From positions 62,001 through 126,000 of the forward strand of contig NZ_ALJF01000013.1 of NCBI RefSeq assembly GCF_000300855.1: a stretch of 64,000 nucleotides of DNA, given 5' to 3'. The position numbers and the translations under genes were made by a program. This DNA comes from Agrobacterium albertimagni AOL15. GTDB taxonomy: Bacteria > Pseudomonadota > Alphaproteobacteria > Rhizobiales > Rhizobiaceae. The notes below the pieces were generated by a model. That model was not told the origin of the DNA. It did not search any database and was given only the letters and a program-made list of their open reading frames with translations. The first letter of the stretch is position 1; the number at the start of each line of letters is the position of its first letter. This document shows positions 26,762 through 36,419 of this stretch, in pieces.

Positions 26762-27898
26762 ATGCTGCTCGTCCCACTCTCCTTCCTCGTCGCCCTGTTC
26801 CTTGCCGTCTTCCTTGTGCGCCTTCTCGGTGAAGGCCGCGAAAGCTGGCGCCGCAACGGCCTCTTCCTCGCGCTGCTGGCGCTCTATGTGGTGCAGAGCC
26901 TGCTGGTCGGGTTGCGCTGGGGCTATGGGATGATGGCGGTGCTGCCGGCCTTGCCTGTCATGGCGAGCCTCGTGCCTGCGCTCTCCTTCCTCGCCTTCCG
27001 CGATCTCACCCGTGAAAGACCGGGGCTCTCGGTCCACGACTGGCCGCATCTTCTCCCGATGCTGGCGACGCTTGTTCTGCTGGTGGTCGGCCGGGCACCG
27101 GTCGATCTCGTCATCATCGCCAATTTCCTCGGTTATGGTCTGGCGCTGCTCTGGCTCGGCCGCCTTGGTCCCGACGGGCTGATCGCCGCCCGCCTCGATG
27201 GCTCGCTGCGCTCCTTCCGTGCCCTGATGCTGACCGCCATTGCCCTGATTGCCTCGGCGCTGACGGATGTCGCGATCAGCCTCGACATGCTCTGGTCCGG
27301 CGGGCGCTATTCACCCATGGTCGTCTCGGCCGCGACAACGCTGATCCTGCTCCTCCTCGGCATCGGCGCCGTCACCGCCGGCCAGGAAGAGGCCGGCGAG
27401 GGGGCTGATGCGGCTGCCGATCAGCCGATCGCTCTTGAGCCTCGCGCGCTCTCCGTGCTTGACCGGCCATCGGTCCCCGAAGACGCCACGAACATCTCCA
27501 CCTCTGCCTCTCCCGCACCGACCAGAGCCGCAACCGAAGATCACCGCCACATCGCAACCGCGCTTGATGACCTGATGCGGGAGAAGCGCCTCTGGTCGGA
27601 CCCAAATCTCAACCTCGCCCGCCTCGCGCGCCGTCTTGGACTACCCGCCCGCGCCGTGTCTGAAGCCGTCAACCGCGTCCACGCCATCAGCGTCTCGCAC
27701 TACGTCAACAACCACCGCATATCAGAGGCCTGCCGCCTGCTTGCCGAGACCGACATGCCCGTCACCCGCATCCTCTTCGAGGCGGGCTTCATGACCAAAT
27801 CCAACTTCAACCGCGAATTCCTGCGCGTGACAGGCGAAAGCCCCAGCGACTGGCGACGGCAGCTTTCTCGTCTCCCCGGCGGGGAGAAGGTGACGTGA
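26762..27898 (+). CDS. Membrane-embedded AraC-family transcriptional regulator
   Basis: About 378 residues. The N-terminal half has about seven hydrophobic helices (MLLVPLSFLVALFLAVFLVRLL onwards). A proline-, alanine- and threonine-rich linker leads to a C-terminal AraC domain (about 275-370; NLARLARRLGLPARAVSEAVN and ITRILFEAGF-like VTRILFEAGFMTKSNFNREF). Such proteins are thought to sense a signal in the membrane and bind DNA directly. Start uncertain: ATG at 26717 is also possible. The last residues, LSRLPGGEKVT, are encoded by a family C repeat. The neighbouring divergent gene is a candidate target. Confidence 0.82.
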   Translation: MLLVPLSFLVALFLAVFLVRLLGEGRESWRRNGLFLALLALYVVQSLLVGLRWGYGMMAVLPALPVMASLVPALSFLAFRDLTRERPGLSVHDWPHLLPMLATLVLLVVGRAPVDLVIIANFLGYGLALLWLGRLGPDGLIAARLDGSLRSFRALMLTAIALIASALTDVAISLDMLWSGGRYSPMVVSAATTLILLLLGIGAVTAGQEEAGEGADAAADQPIALEPRALSVLDRPSVPEDATNISTSASPAPTRAATEDHRHIATALDDLMREKRLWSDPNLNLARLARRLGLPARAVSEAVNRVHAISVSHYVNNHRISEACRLLAETDMPVTRILFEAGFMTKSNFNREFLRVTGESPSDWRRQLSRLPGGEKVT

Positions 27899-27912
27899 AG
27901 GCTGGATGAGGG
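27864..27912. repeat. Hairpin repeat, family C, copy 2, overlapping a gene's 3' end
   Basis: TTTCTCGTCTCCCC-GGC-GGGGAGAAGG then GTGA and GGATGAGGGG. The stop codon of the AraC-type gene (27896-27898) lies inside it, so the element supplies the last eleven or so residues of that protein. Confidence 0.7.
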
Positions 27913-27932
27913 GCTGCGCGCAACGTCTGACG

Positions 27933-28079
27933 CACCTCCCCCTTAAGGGGGGAGGTCGCCGCGAAGCGGCGGGTGGGGGTGACCAGAGCCTCGAGTTCGA
28001 TCTGTCGATCAGCGCTGACGTCTCCACGTCACCCCACCCCGGAGCTTCGCTCCGACCCTCCCCCTCAAGGGGAGGGTGA
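27933..28079. repeat. Composite intergenic repeat, family B, second full copy
   Basis: Same left half (CACCTCCCCCTTAAGG, GCCGC-GAA-GCGGC, GGTGGGGGTGAC) and inverted right half (CACCCCACCCCGGAGC to GGGGAGGGTG) as the copy at 25539-25689, with a different central segment. Confidence 0.75.
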
Positions 28080-28083
28080 TCCA

Positions 28084-29940
28084 TCACCGCGAATAGGCCG
28101 TGATCACCTCGATAAAGGCGTCGCCATAGCGCTCCAGCTTCGATTGCCCGATGCCGGAAATCGACAGCATCTCGTCCTCGTCCATCGGCCGTCCGGTTGC
28201 AAGTGCCACCAGCGTCGTGTCGGGGAAGATGACGTAAGGCGGCACGCCTTGTTCTTTCGCAAGCTCCATGCGCTTGGCGCGCAAGGCCTCGAACAATTCC
28301 TGATCCGCCTGGTCGAGCCCGGCCTTGGCCTGCGCCGTGCGCGAGGACTGGCCGCGCGCTGCCTTGCCCGTGGTCGGCCGGTCCTTGCGGAAGCGCACAT
28401 CGACCTCGCGCTTGAAGACGGCGCGCGCGCTTTCCTCCAGCGTCAGCGCGCCGTAAGCCGTATGGTCGACACGGATATAGCCGGCCGCCAGAAGCTGGCG
28501 GTAGACCGATTGCCAGGTCTTCGCGGGTAAATCCTTGCCCGCGCCGAAGACTGGCATGTCCGTATGACCGAAACGGATCGTCTTGTCGTTTTCGTTGCCG
28601 GTGAGCACATCGATCAGATGCCCAGTGCCGAAGCGCTCTCCGGTGCGGTAGATGGCGGCCAGCGCCTTGATCGCGGCCTCGGCACCGTCCCAGGTCTCGA
28701 CAGGCTTCAGGCAGGTGTCGCAATTGCCGCATTGGCCCGGGTGGCTCTCGCCGAAATGCTTGAGGATCGCCTGGCGCCGGCAGCCGGGCGTTTCGCAGAT
28801 GGCCAAGAGCGCATTGAGCTTGGCCCGTTCCACCCGCTTGATATCGTCGGCCGCACCACCCTCATCGATCATCCGCCCACGCTGGATGACATCGGCCATG
28901 CCATAGGCCATCCAAACCTCGGAGGGCAGACCGTCACGCCCCGCGCGCCCCGTCTCCTGATAATAGGCCTCGACCGAACCCGGCAGATCCAGATGCGCGA
29001 CATAGCGCACATTCGGCTTGTCGATGCCCATCCCGAAGGCAACCGTGGCGACCAGGCAGAGGTCTTCCTCTTTGAGAAAAGCATCCTGATTGGCATCCCG
29101 GATCGCCCGGTCCATGCCGGCGTGATAGGGCAGCGCCCGGATCCCCTGATCGTCGAGCCAGCTGGCGATCTCCTCCACCTTGGCGCGCGACAGGCAATAG
29201 ACGATGCCGCTCGATCCCTTGTGGCGCGACAGGAAGCGCAAAAGCTGCTGGCGCGGCTGGTCCCGCTCGACGATCTCATAGGCGATGTTCGGCCGGTCGA
29301 AGGAGGTGGTGAAGACTTGCGCCTCGTCCAGCCGCAGCCGGGCAATGATGTCTTCCCGCGTATGCGGATCGGCGGTCGCCGTCAGCGCCAGCCGTGGCAC
29401 GCCGGGAAAGAGGTCGGCAAGCTTGCCGAGTTCGCGATATTCCGGCCGGAAGTCATGCCCCCATTGCGACACGCAATGGGCTTCGTCGATGGCAAAAAGC
29501 GCGATCTCCACACCTTGCATCATCTCGATGAAACCTGGCGTCGCCGTCCGCTCCGGTGTCACATAGAGAAAGTCGAGCTCGCCGCGATCGAGCGCCCGGC
29601 GGATCTCGACATATTCCTCGCGGCTGAGCGTCGAGTTGAGCGCCGCCGCCTTGACGCCGAGGCCCTTCAAGGCCTCCACCTGGTCGCGCATCAGGGCAAT
29701 CAGCGGCGATACGACCACGCCGACGCCCGGCCGGCAGAGTGCGGGCACCTGGAAGCAGAGCGATTTTCCCGCCCCCGTCGGAAACAGCACCACGGCATCG
29801 CCGCCGGACACGACATGCGAAACCACCTCCGCCTGGCGCCCGCGAAAGGCGGAATAGCCATAGATGCGCTTCAGGACGGAAAGCGGACCGTCCAGGGCAG
29901 GGTGCGAGAAGAGCGGATCGGTGAGGGACTGAGTCGGCAT
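28084..29940 (-). CDS. recQ: ATP-dependent DNA helicase RecQ
   Basis: A 618-residue superfamily 2 helicase, the usual RecQ size. Visible are the Q-motif FRGRQAEVV, Walker [19 protein letters not shown] in [20 protein letters not shown], motif [15 protein letters not shown], the zinc cysteines (C..PGCRR...CGNCDTC), an RQC domain and a C-terminal HRDC domain ending [18 protein letters not shown]. It unwinds DNA 3' to 5' in recombination and replication-fork repair. The ATG at 29940 gives the family N-terminus; the frame opens further to 30015. A family B repeat abuts the stop. Confidence 0.96.
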   Translation of the reverse strand: MPTQSLTDPLFSHPALDGPLSVLKRIYGYSAFRGRQAEVVSHVVSGGDAVVLFPTGAGKSLCFQVPALCRPGVGVVVSPLIALMRDQVEALKGLGVKAAALNSTLSREEYVEIRRALDRGELDFLYVTPERTATPGFIEMMQGVEIALFAIDEAHCVSQWGHDFRPEYRELGKLADLFPGVPRLALTATADPHTREDIIARLRLDEAQVFTTSFDRPNIAYEIVERDQPRQQLLRFLSRHKGSSGIVYCLSRAKVEEIASWLDDQGIRALPYHAGMDRAIRDANQDAFLKEEDLCLVATVAFGMGIDKPNVRYVAHLDLPGSVEAYYQETGRAGRDGLPSEVWMAYGMADVIQRGRMIDEGGAADDIKRVERAKLNALLAICETPGCRRQAILKHFGESHPGQCGNCDTCLKPVETWDGAEAAIKALAAIYRTGERFGTGHLIDVLTGNENDKTIRFGHTDMPVFGAGKDLPAKTWQSVYRQLLAAGYIRVDHTAYGALTLEESARAVFKREVDVRFRKDRPTTGKAARGQSSRTAQAKAGLDQADQELFEALRAKRMELAKEQGVPPYVIFPDTTLVALATGRPMDEDEMLSISGIGQSKLERYGDAFIEVITAYSR

Positions 29941-30034
29941 GATCAGAGGGTTTAGCCGAGAGGCCAGGAGATGGCCACCGCAAAGCAGAAAGGCGCCGGG
30001 AAGGCGCCCTTGCAATGAACTCGGGGAATTTGGC

Positions 30035-30760
30035 TCAGACCCAGCGGTTGAAGCAGCCGTTGATCCTCACAGCCACCTGCTGGTGGTTGAGGTTGAGCGC
30101 GATGTATTCGTATTGCAGGCCCGTGCTCACGGCGAATTCCTGGAACGCCTTGAATTCATGCAGCTCCCAGCCGGGGTAGTTGAAGTACTCGTCGAACAGG
30201 ATGATCGTGCCGGGCACGATGCGCTCACGCAGCTGCGTGAACACGGTCTGCGTCGACGAATAGAGATCGCAATCGACATGCAGGAACGAGACCGGACCCG
30301 GATGCGAGTCGAGGAAGGTCGGCAGCGTGCGGTCGAACCAGCCGATGACCAGCTCGACATTTGGCTCGACAGCCGGCAGGTCGGTGCGGGCGAACGCACC
30401 CTTTTCATAGCCCTCACGCCAACCCTCCGGCAGCCCTTCGAAGCTGTCGAAGCCGTACACGGTGCCCGGCCGTTGCCGGGCAGTCTGGTTGATGGATTTT
30501 CCCGAGAAGACGCCGAATTCGAGGCAGAGCCCCGGGACGGTCGCGCAGGACAGCGCATAGTCGAGCACCTCGGTCGGAGTGTCCAATCGCTTGGCGCCCG
30601 TCATTCGCGTGGACATATACTGCGCTGCCGAGATCGCGGCGGTAAGGTTTGCCACGGCTTCCAGATTATACGATCCGCCCGGCTTCTTGCCGATGACCTC
30701 GTTGATGATCAATGCGATGTACTGGACGAATTGCGGGCTGCCTACTGAGATAGCTTCCAT
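30035..30760 (-). CDS. TylF/macrocin-type class I SAM-dependent methyltransferase
   Basis: About 241 residues. The motif [19 protein letters not shown] is motif [25 protein letters not shown] and the metal-binding region [16 protein letters not shown] with [21 protein letters not shown] are typical of the TylF/MycF group, which methylate sugar hydroxyls in a Mg2+-dependent way. In rhizobia these often act in surface-polysaccharide or methylated glycan synthesis, but no glycan genes are adjacent. ATG at 30760 has AGGG upstream; a GTG at 30823 would add 21 residues and cannot be excluded. Confidence 0.85.
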   Translation of the reverse strand: MEAISVGSPQFVQYIALIINEVIGKKPGGSYNLEAVANLTAAISAAQYMSTRMTGAKRLDTPTEVLDYALSCATVPGLCLEFGVFSGKSINQTARQRPGTVYGFDSFEGLPEGWREGYEKGAFARTDLPAVEPNVELVIGWFDRTLPTFLDSHPGPVSFLHVDCDLYSSTQTVFTQLRERIVPGTIILFDEYFNYPGWELHEFKAFQEFAVSTGLQYEYIALNLNHQQVAVRINGCFNRWV

Positions 30761-30986
30761 AGTCGTGTGTGCCCTTTGGCCCCAAGTTTCCGCTTCCCAA
30801 TCTTTAGACACGGTGTCTTGCACGAGCCTGATCTGTCGAAGGCAGGCGAGCGTCGTCTATAGCGAGGCAGTTGGAGGCTTTGCCGCCGTCCAAGCCTGTG
30901 CACAGAACGCAAAGGCCCTTGCCGACCGACGGCCCTCATGGTCCTTTCGGCGCATTTCCGCAACGACCAGAAGATTGCCATTTCCC

Positions 30987-31559
30987 ATGTCCTTTCCCCT
31001 GAAACTCTATCTCGCCGGCCCCGAAGTCTTCCTCCCCAATGCCCGCACAGTCCTCGATGAAAAGGCCGCAATGACGCGCGCCTATGGTTTCGAGCCGATC
31101 TGCCCCGGCGATCTCGCCATCCCGCCGGCCCCGACGAAGCGCCAGTTCGGGCTCAATATTTCGGAGATCGACGAGAGCTTCATGAACCGCGCCGATGGCG
31201 TGATCGCGAACCTTACGCCTTTTCGCGGCATCGCGGCGGATCCGGGCACGGTCTTCGAGCTCGGCTACATGTGCGGCGCCGGCAAGATCGTCGCCTGCTA
31301 CACCAATGTCGCAGAGACCCATTACCAGCGCACGCTCGCTTGGTATGAGGGCAAGCTGAGCGCCGACGGCGAGGGCCGCATGCGCGGGCCGGACGGCCAT
31401 TCGCTGGAGGATTTCGACATGATCGAGAATCTCATGCTGCATGGCGGCGTCGAGCGCCGCGGCGGCCCGGTGGCCGTCCATGCCGCCGATCCGGCGCGGC
31501 TCTATACGGATCTCACGGCCTTCGAGCAGTGCCTGAAGGCGCTGTCAGAAAGAGTCTGA
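30987..31559 (+). CDS. Nucleoside 2-deoxyribosyltransferase family protein
   Basis: A 190-residue protein matching the family: KLYLAGPEVFLPNA at the start, IPPAPTKRQFGLNISEIDESFMNRADGVIANLTPFRG in the middle and ADPGTVFELGYMCGAGKIVACYTN with the catalytic-type glutamate in FELGY. The enzymes exchange or hydrolyse bases on deoxynucleosides in salvage or nucleotide-pool cleaning. The frame begins far upstream, but ATG 30987 gives the normal N-terminus. Single gene, divergent from the methyltransferase. Confidence 0.88.
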   Translation: MSFPLKLYLAGPEVFLPNARTVLDEKAAMTRAYGFEPICPGDLAIPPAPTKRQFGLNISEIDESFMNRADGVIANLTPFRGIAADPGTVFELGYMCGAGKIVACYTNVAETHYQRTLAWYEGKLSADGEGRMRGPDGHSLEDFDMIENLMLHGGVERRGGPVAVHAADPARLYTDLTAFEQCLKALSERV

Positions 31560-31686
31560 AATCAAGTATTTCCCCGGACAGGTTGAGGTCCTGCAAACAG
31601 TCGCCGCATCCTCTTCCTGGTTGTGTCCATAGGGCCTAAGGCTGCAGAGCCAACCCTCCCCGGAGCGGGGAGGGTGGTGCTCTCCG

Positions 31687-32082
31687 TCAGGCCTTCTTGG
31701 CCGCCCGCTTTGCGGTCGGGGCCTCGAAGCGGATGCCGCAATTGTTCTTGATCGATGCGCCCTCGATCGCCTTCATCTCCCCCTTCAGTCGCGCGACTTC
31801 CGCGGCCGAGGCGCCATCGCCCTTGGCGAAGAACAGCGCCGGCCAGAAGAGAACGAGGCCAACCCCGACGGCGACTGCATCATTGTCGGCCTTCTTCTGC
31901 TGCGCGCCGCTTGCCGCAATGGCACGGGCCGAAACGGCGGTTGCCTCTTCGCGCAGGCGGTCACAGGACAGGCTTTCATAGAGTGTCGGAGAGACATAGG
32001 CTGCTTCGATGTCCTGCGGTTTGCTGGCGCAGGATGAATGCACGGCGGCGAGACCGAGAACGGTCGCGAGTTTGGTATGCAT
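31687..32082 (-). CDS. Small lipoprotein-like exported protein
   Basis: A 131-residue protein with a signal-like start (MHTKLATVLGLAAVHSSCASKPQDIEAAYVSP); the Cys near residue 18 is the likely lipidation site although the lipobox is imperfect. The body has YESLSCDRLREEATAVSARA, a hydrophobic segment AVGVGLVLFWPALFF and a helical ARLKGEMKAIEGASIKNNC. This pattern is familiar from uncharacterised rhizobial outer-membrane-type lipoproteins. The frame opens further upstream, but ATG 32082 is the only start that yields a signal sequence. Confidence 0.7.
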   Translation of the reverse strand: MHTKLATVLGLAAVHSSCASKPQDIEAAYVSPTLYESLSCDRLREEATAVSARAIAASGAQQKKADNDAVAVGVGLVLFWPALFFAKGDGASAAEVARLKGEMKAIEGASIKNNCGIRFEAPTAKRAAKKA

Positions 32083-32237
32083 GGTAGACCCCCAGGTTGT
32101 TAACCAGGATGGGGTTCCATCAACGCGTTTGCCGGTCAAATGCAAAGATTGCAACTGGAGCTTTAGATCGAAGCTTTCCACAGCCAAGAAAGGCAGCGTC
32201 GCGCGTCAGGCGGTCTGCCGGCCGCTGGGGCGGCCGT

Positions 32238-32387
32238 TCACTGCATGGCGCAGCCGATCACGGCGCAGTGTTTCCGCGGCATCGATGCCGTCGCCTCGGC
32301 TTCGCCTTCGGCGAACCTGGGGGCCGACATGCCGATAACGGTGGCGACGGCAACGAAGCCGAGAAGGAGAATGGTCTTTGTCTTCAA
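32238..32387 (-). CDS. 49-residue exported peptide, TTG start
   Basis: Reading the minus strand from a TTG at 32387 gives MKTKTILLLGFVAVATVIGM followed by SAPRFA and a charged, alanine-rich segment ending CAVIGCAMQ before the TGA at 32238-32240. The first part is a textbook signal peptide (positive N-region, hydrophobic core, small residues at a likely cut after RFA), and the mature part has two cysteines. Such a pattern is unlikely by chance. The ribosome site is weak, and a GTG 30 bases upstream is an alternative start. Function unknown. Confidence 0.5.
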   Translation of the reverse strand: MKTKTILLLGFVAVATVIGMSAPRFAEGEAEATASMPRKHCAVIGCAMQ

Positions 32388-32492
32388 GCAGGTCTCGCTC
32401 GGAAAAATGACTGCCACACGAAAGTGGCGCTAGCGAAATGGGAGCCGCCCGGCCACCCGGCCGTGCGATTCTTCCCAGGGTGATCGTCCCGA

Positions 32493-32906
32493 TCAGCCGA
32501 TCGGTTCGAATACCATGGAATGGCCGTTGATGCAGTAGCGCAAGCCCGTCGGCTTCGGGCCGTCGGGAAAGACATGTCCCAGATGCCCGCCGCAATTGGC
32601 GCAGCGGATTTCCGTGCGCACCATGCCAAAGGCCGTGTCGCGATGCTCGGTCACGGCATCCGCCTTCACCGGCTCGAAATAGCTCGGCCAGCCGCAGCCG
32701 GCGTCGAACTTGGTGTCGGAGACGAAGAGCGGTTCGTCACAGGCCGCACAGCGATAGAGGCCCTTTTCGAAATTGTCCCAATAGGGCCCGGTAAAGGCGC
32801 GCTCGGTGCCGTGCTCGCGCAGGATCCGGTATTGCTCCGGCGTCAGCTGCTCGCGCCATTCGGCATCGGACTTGACGATCTTCGGGGCGGTCGTGGAAGC
32901 GGTCAT
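32493..32906 (-). CDS. msrB: Peptide-methionine (R)-S-oxide reductase MsrB
   Basis: A 137-residue MsrB with both zinc CxxC pairs (CAACDEPLF and [12 protein letters not shown]), the conserved [17 protein letters not shown] and the catalytic cysteine in [15 protein letters not shown]. It repairs oxidised methionine R-sulfoxide in proteins. The ATG at 32906 has AAGGAGA upstream. It is monocistronic. Confidence 0.96.
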   Translation of the reverse strand: MTASTTAPKIVKSDAEWREQLTPEQYRILREHGTERAFTGPYWDNFEKGLYRCAACDEPLFVSDTKFDAGCGWPSYFEPVKADAVTEHRDTAFGMVRTEIRCANCGGHLGHVFPDGPKPTGLRYCINGHSMVFEPIG

Positions 32907-33200
32907 GATGATCTCCTTGGCCAGGCAGGGGGAGGGCAAAGCCTCGCTGCTGTTGCCCTATAGATAGGGAGAGAGTGACAAGGCGGCAATTGTCGCCACC
33001 GCGCTTTGGTCGTCGGCGCCTCGCAATTCTTTCACGAGAAACTGAACTCGCTCACTGCGATCTCACAGAATCGTGGGTTGACGCGTCCGTGAAGGGACAA
33101 GGTTCCGTTTTCGCTTGAGACAAAGGTTGGCTTGTCCTAACACGTGCCACCTAGTATCGACTGATGGTCGAGCGCTGATCGTTGCCCACGGGGAGATGGA

Positions 33201-35606
33201 ATGCCTGAGATGACGAGCGACATGACTTGGGTCGCCATGCTGTTGCCGTTTGCCGCCGCCGTACTGGCGCCGTGGATCGTCTCCCGTCTCGGTGCAAACG
33301 GTGCCTGGGTTCTGGCATTGGCGCCGGCGCTCGCCTTTGCCCATTTTGCCGGCTTCCTCCCCGAAATCGCCAACGGCGAGCGTGTGACCGGCGGTTATGC
33401 CTGGGTGCCCAGCCTGAATCTCTCTTTCTCCTGGTTCGTCGACGGGTTGTCGCTCACCTTCGCGCTTCTGATCACCGGCATCGGCACGCTGATCGTGCTT
33501 TATGCCGGCGGCTATATGAAGGGGCATCCGCAGCAGGGCCGTTTCATCGGCTTCATCCTGCTCTTCATGGGCGCAATGCTCGGCCTCGTCGTCTCCGACA
33601 GCTTCCTGATGCTCTTCGTCTTCTGGGAGCTGACCTCGATCACCTCCTTCCTGCTGATCGGCTTCGACCACACGCGTGAAGCCTCGCGCCGTGCGGCCCT
33701 GCAGGCACTGGTCGTCACCGGCGGTGGCGGCCTGATCCTCTTGGCCGGCATGATCTTCATTTGGAACATCACCGGCGTCAGCCAGCTCTCGCTTCTGCTC
33801 TCGACCGGCGACGCGCTGCGCGAAAGCCCGTTCTATCTGGCTGCGCTCCTGCTCGTGCTCGGCGGCGCCTTCACCAAGTCGGCCCAGTTCCCCTTCCATT
33901 TCTGGCTGCCCAATGCCATGGAAGCGCCGACCCCGGTGTCGGCCTATCTGCATTCGGCCACCATGGTGAAGGCCGGCGTCTATCTCCTGATGCGGTTGAA
34001 CCCGGTCATGGGCGAAACGCCCGCCTGGGAAATCCTGCTGCCCTTCTTCGGCGGCATCACGCTGATCGTCGGCTCGGTGCTCGCCGTCCGCCAGACCGAT
34101 CTGAAGCTGATGCTCGCTTATACGACGGTGGCCTCGCTCGGCCTGCTCGTCATGCTGACCGGCTTCGACACCGAACATGCGGTCGAGGCGGCGGTGCTCT
34201 ATCTCGTCGCCCACTCGCTGTTCAAGGGCGCCCTCTTCATGGTCGCCGGCGCGATCGACCACGAGGCCGGCACGCGTGACATCACGCGGCTGGGTGGTCT
34301 CGGCAAGCTGATGCCGATCACCTTCGCTGCCGCCCTTCTCGCCGGCGTCTCCATGGCCGGCCTGCCGCCGCTCTTCGGCTTCCTCGCTAAGGAAGAGATC
34401 TATTATGCGCTGGCCGGCTCCGATCCGCGCGCCATTCTCTTCACCGCCGTTGCCGTCATCGGCAATGCGCTGATGTTCGTCATTGCCTTTGCCGTCGGGC
34501 TCAAACCCTTCATCGGCAAGGAAGGCCCGACGCCGAAACATGCCCATGAGGGACCTGTGCTCCTGTGGATCGGCCCGCTGACGCTCGCCCTCCTGTCGCT
34601 TGGCGGCGCGCTCTTCTCCGGCCTTGCCCATCGCTTCATCTCGTCGCCCATGGCAAGCGCCGTCGATGGCGAGGCGCAGAGCGTGACCATCGGCCTGATC
34701 CCCTCGCTCGGTGCAGCACTTGCGCTCTCCGTGCTGACGGTGCTGATCGGTCTGGTGCTCTATCTCGGCCTCGAGCGTCTGAGAGCATCGGTCGATCGTC
34801 TCGTCACGGGTCTTGGGATCAGCCCCGATCGCGGCTTCGACCATTTCATCGCAGGGCTCGTCCGTTTCTCGACTGCGGTGACGCGCCTCGTCCAGAACGG
34901 CCGGCTTGAGACCTACATCACGCTTTCCTTCGTCTTCATCGCGGCCGTGCTTCTGGTCACCCCGATCGTCTTCGACGAACTGCCGCGAGACCTGGTCCTG
35001 CCGCGCGACGTCGATCTGCATGAGATGGCGATCCTGGTGATCGCGGTCATCGGCGTCATTGCCGTTCTGACCGCCAAGGATCGCCTGACCGCCATCGTCT
35101 GCCTCGGCATCCAGGGCTTTGCCGTGGCTGTCATCTTCCTTCTCTATGGCGCACCGGATCTCTCCTTCACCCAGTTCATGGTCGAAACACTCTCGGTCAT
35201 CATTCTGGCCTTGGTCATGACCCGGCTCAGGCTCTCGCTCTCCGACCATCGCCCGATGGCAGCGCGGCTGTTTGATGGTTCGCTGGCGATCGCCTGCGGC
35301 CTCGGTTTCGGCCTGATGCTGGCGGCCTCGACCTCGGGTCCCTTCGATGGCTCGCTCTCGGCCTTCTTCGCCGAGCACTCCAAGATTATCGCCCACGGCG
35401 CCAATGTCGTGAACGTCATCATCGTCGACTTCCGCGGCGTCGATACGCTGGGTGAAATTGGCGTCGTGATGGTCACCGGCCTGTCGATCCTGGCCTTGAT
35501 CCGCATCCGGGTGGCTGGAGCCCCGGCAGCACCGGCCATGGCCCCGACCAACGCCTCCGCCGAGGTGGCACGTCCGAGCAAGACGAAAGGTGGCAAGCGC
35601 TCATGA
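33201..35606 (+). CDS. mrpA: Mrp Na+(K+)/H+ antiporter subunit A
   Basis: An 801-residue membrane protein with about 20 helices, homologous to NuoL/ND5. Conserved features include [17 protein letters not shown], the ion-channel lysine region [39 protein letters not shown] and [12 protein letters not shown]. The C-terminal part carries the MrpA-specific domain, ending with [29 protein letters not shown] precedes the ATG. It begins the seven-gene mrpABCDEFG operon, and its stop overlaps mrpB by four bases. The complex exports Na+ or K+ using the proton gradient, giving alkali, salt and bile-type tolerance; in Sinorhizobium the homologous operons are called pha. Confidence 0.96.
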   Translation: MPEMTSDMTWVAMLLPFAAAVLAPWIVSRLGANGAWVLALAPALAFAHFAGFLPEIANGERVTGGYAWVPSLNLSFSWFVDGLSLTFALLITGIGTLIVLYAGGYMKGHPQQGRFIGFILLFMGAMLGLVVSDSFLMLFVFWELTSITSFLLIGFDHTREASRRAALQALVVTGGGGLILLAGMIFIWNITGVSQLSLLLSTGDALRESPFYLAALLLVLGGAFTKSAQFPFHFWLPNAMEAPTPVSAYLHSATMVKAGVYLLMRLNPVMGETPAWEILLPFFGGITLIVGSVLAVRQTDLKLMLAYTTVASLGLLVMLTGFDTEHAVEAAVLYLVAHSLFKGALFMVAGAIDHEAGTRDITRLGGLGKLMPITFAAALLAGVSMAGLPPLFGFLAKEEIYYALAGSDPRAILFTAVAVIGNALMFVIAFAVGLKPFIGKEGPTPKHAHEGPVLLWIGPLTLALLSLGGALFSGLAHRFISSPMASAVDGEAQSVTIGLIPSLGAALALSVLTVLIGLVLYLGLERLRASVDRLVTGLGISPDRGFDHFIAGLVRFSTAVTRLVQNGRLETYITLSFVFIAAVLLVTPIVFDELPRDLVLPRDVDLHEMAILVIAVIGVIAVLTAKDRLTAIVCLGIQGFAVAVIFLLYGAPDLSFTQFMVETLSVIILALVMTRLRLSLSDHRPMAARLFDGSLAIACGLGFGLMLAASTSGPFDGSLSAFFAEHSKIIAHGANVVNVIIVDFRGVDTLGEIGVVMVTGLSILALIRIRVAGAPAAPAMAPTNASAEVARPSKTKGGKRS

Positions 35607-36022
35607 ACACCCTGATCTTCCGCACCTTCGCACCCTTCCTGACGGCACTGATGCTGGTCTTTTCGATCTTCGTCCTGCTGCGCGGCCACAATGAGCCGGG
35701 CGGTGGCTTCATCGGCGGGCTGATCGGCGCTGCTGCCTTTGCGATGTACGGCATCGCCTTCGGCGTTCAGGCCGTTCGCCGCGCCATGGTCTTCCATCCG
35801 ATGTCGATCGCCGGCTTCGGCCTGCTGATCGCCGCCTTGTCCGGCCTCATCTCCGCGCCGCTCGGCTACCCCTTCATGACCGGTGTCTGGATCTATCCGA
35901 GCCTCTTCGGTGTCGAAGTGCCGCTCGCAACCGTGATTTCCTTCGACATCGGTGTCTATCTCGTGGTCGTCGGCACCTTCGCCTCGATCGCGCTTGCACT
36001 CGAAGAAAGGGATGACGGCTGA
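35603..36022 (+). CDS. mrpB: Mrp antiporter subunit B
   Basis: A 139-residue protein with four membrane helices and the MrpB motif [29 protein letters not shown]. It is separate from MrpA here, as in the seven-subunit (group 1) operons, rather than fused as in the phaAB-type operons. It starts within the mrpA stop (ATGA) and ends on the first base of mrpC. Confidence 0.95.
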   Translation: MNTLIFRTFAPFLTALMLVFSIFVLLRGHNEPGGGFIGGLIGAAAFAMYGIAFGVQAVRRAMVFHPMSIAGFGLLIAALSGLISAPLGYPFMTGVWIYPSLFGVEVPLATVISFDIGVYLVVVGTFASIALALEERDDG

Positions 36023-36399
36023 TGGAAGTCATCTTCTCGCTCGTCGTCGGTATCTTCTTTGCCGCCGCCGTTTATCTGATGCTGTCGAAAAAGATCGTCC
36101 GCATCCTGCTCGGCCTCGTGTTGCTCGGCAATGCCGTCAACATGCTGCTCTTCACCGCCGGTCGCCTGACCCCGTCCATTCCGCCGATCATTCCGGGCGG
36201 TGTCGACGTACTGCCGGCCGGAACCGCCAATCCGCTGCCGCAGGCGCTCATCCTGACGGCGATCGTCATTTCCTTCTCCTTCTTCTGCTTCCTGCTGGTG
36301 CTGAGCTATCGCGCCTATCAGGACCTCGGCACCGACGACACGGGTGAAATGCGTGTCGCCGAGCCGATGGACGAGCCGCTGCCGCCGAGCGGCTACTGA
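36022..36399 (+). CDS. mrpC: Mrp antiporter subunit C
   Basis: A 125-residue NuoK-like subunit with three membrane helices. The central VRILLGLVLLGNAVNMLLFTAG and QALILTAIVISFSFFCFLLVL with the buried polar residues are typical. It overlaps mrpB by one base (TGATG) and is followed after 20 bases by mrpD. It ends in a short hydrophilic tail. Confidence 0.95.
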   Translation: MEVIFSLVVGIFFAAAVYLMLSKKIVRILLGLVLLGNAVNMLLFTAGRLTPSIPPIIPGGVDVLPAGTANPLPQALILTAIVISFSFFCFLLVLSYRAYQDLGTDDTGEMRVAEPMDEPLPPSGY

Positions 36400-36419
36400 G
36401 CGGGAGACACGAGGACCAC

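Noticed and set aside
33063-35396. 777-codon open frame on the minus strand across mrpA
   Set aside because: It is exactly antisense to a clear MrpA gene. Its translation is charged low-complexity sequence without domains, the usual by-product of strong codon bias in high-GC DNA.
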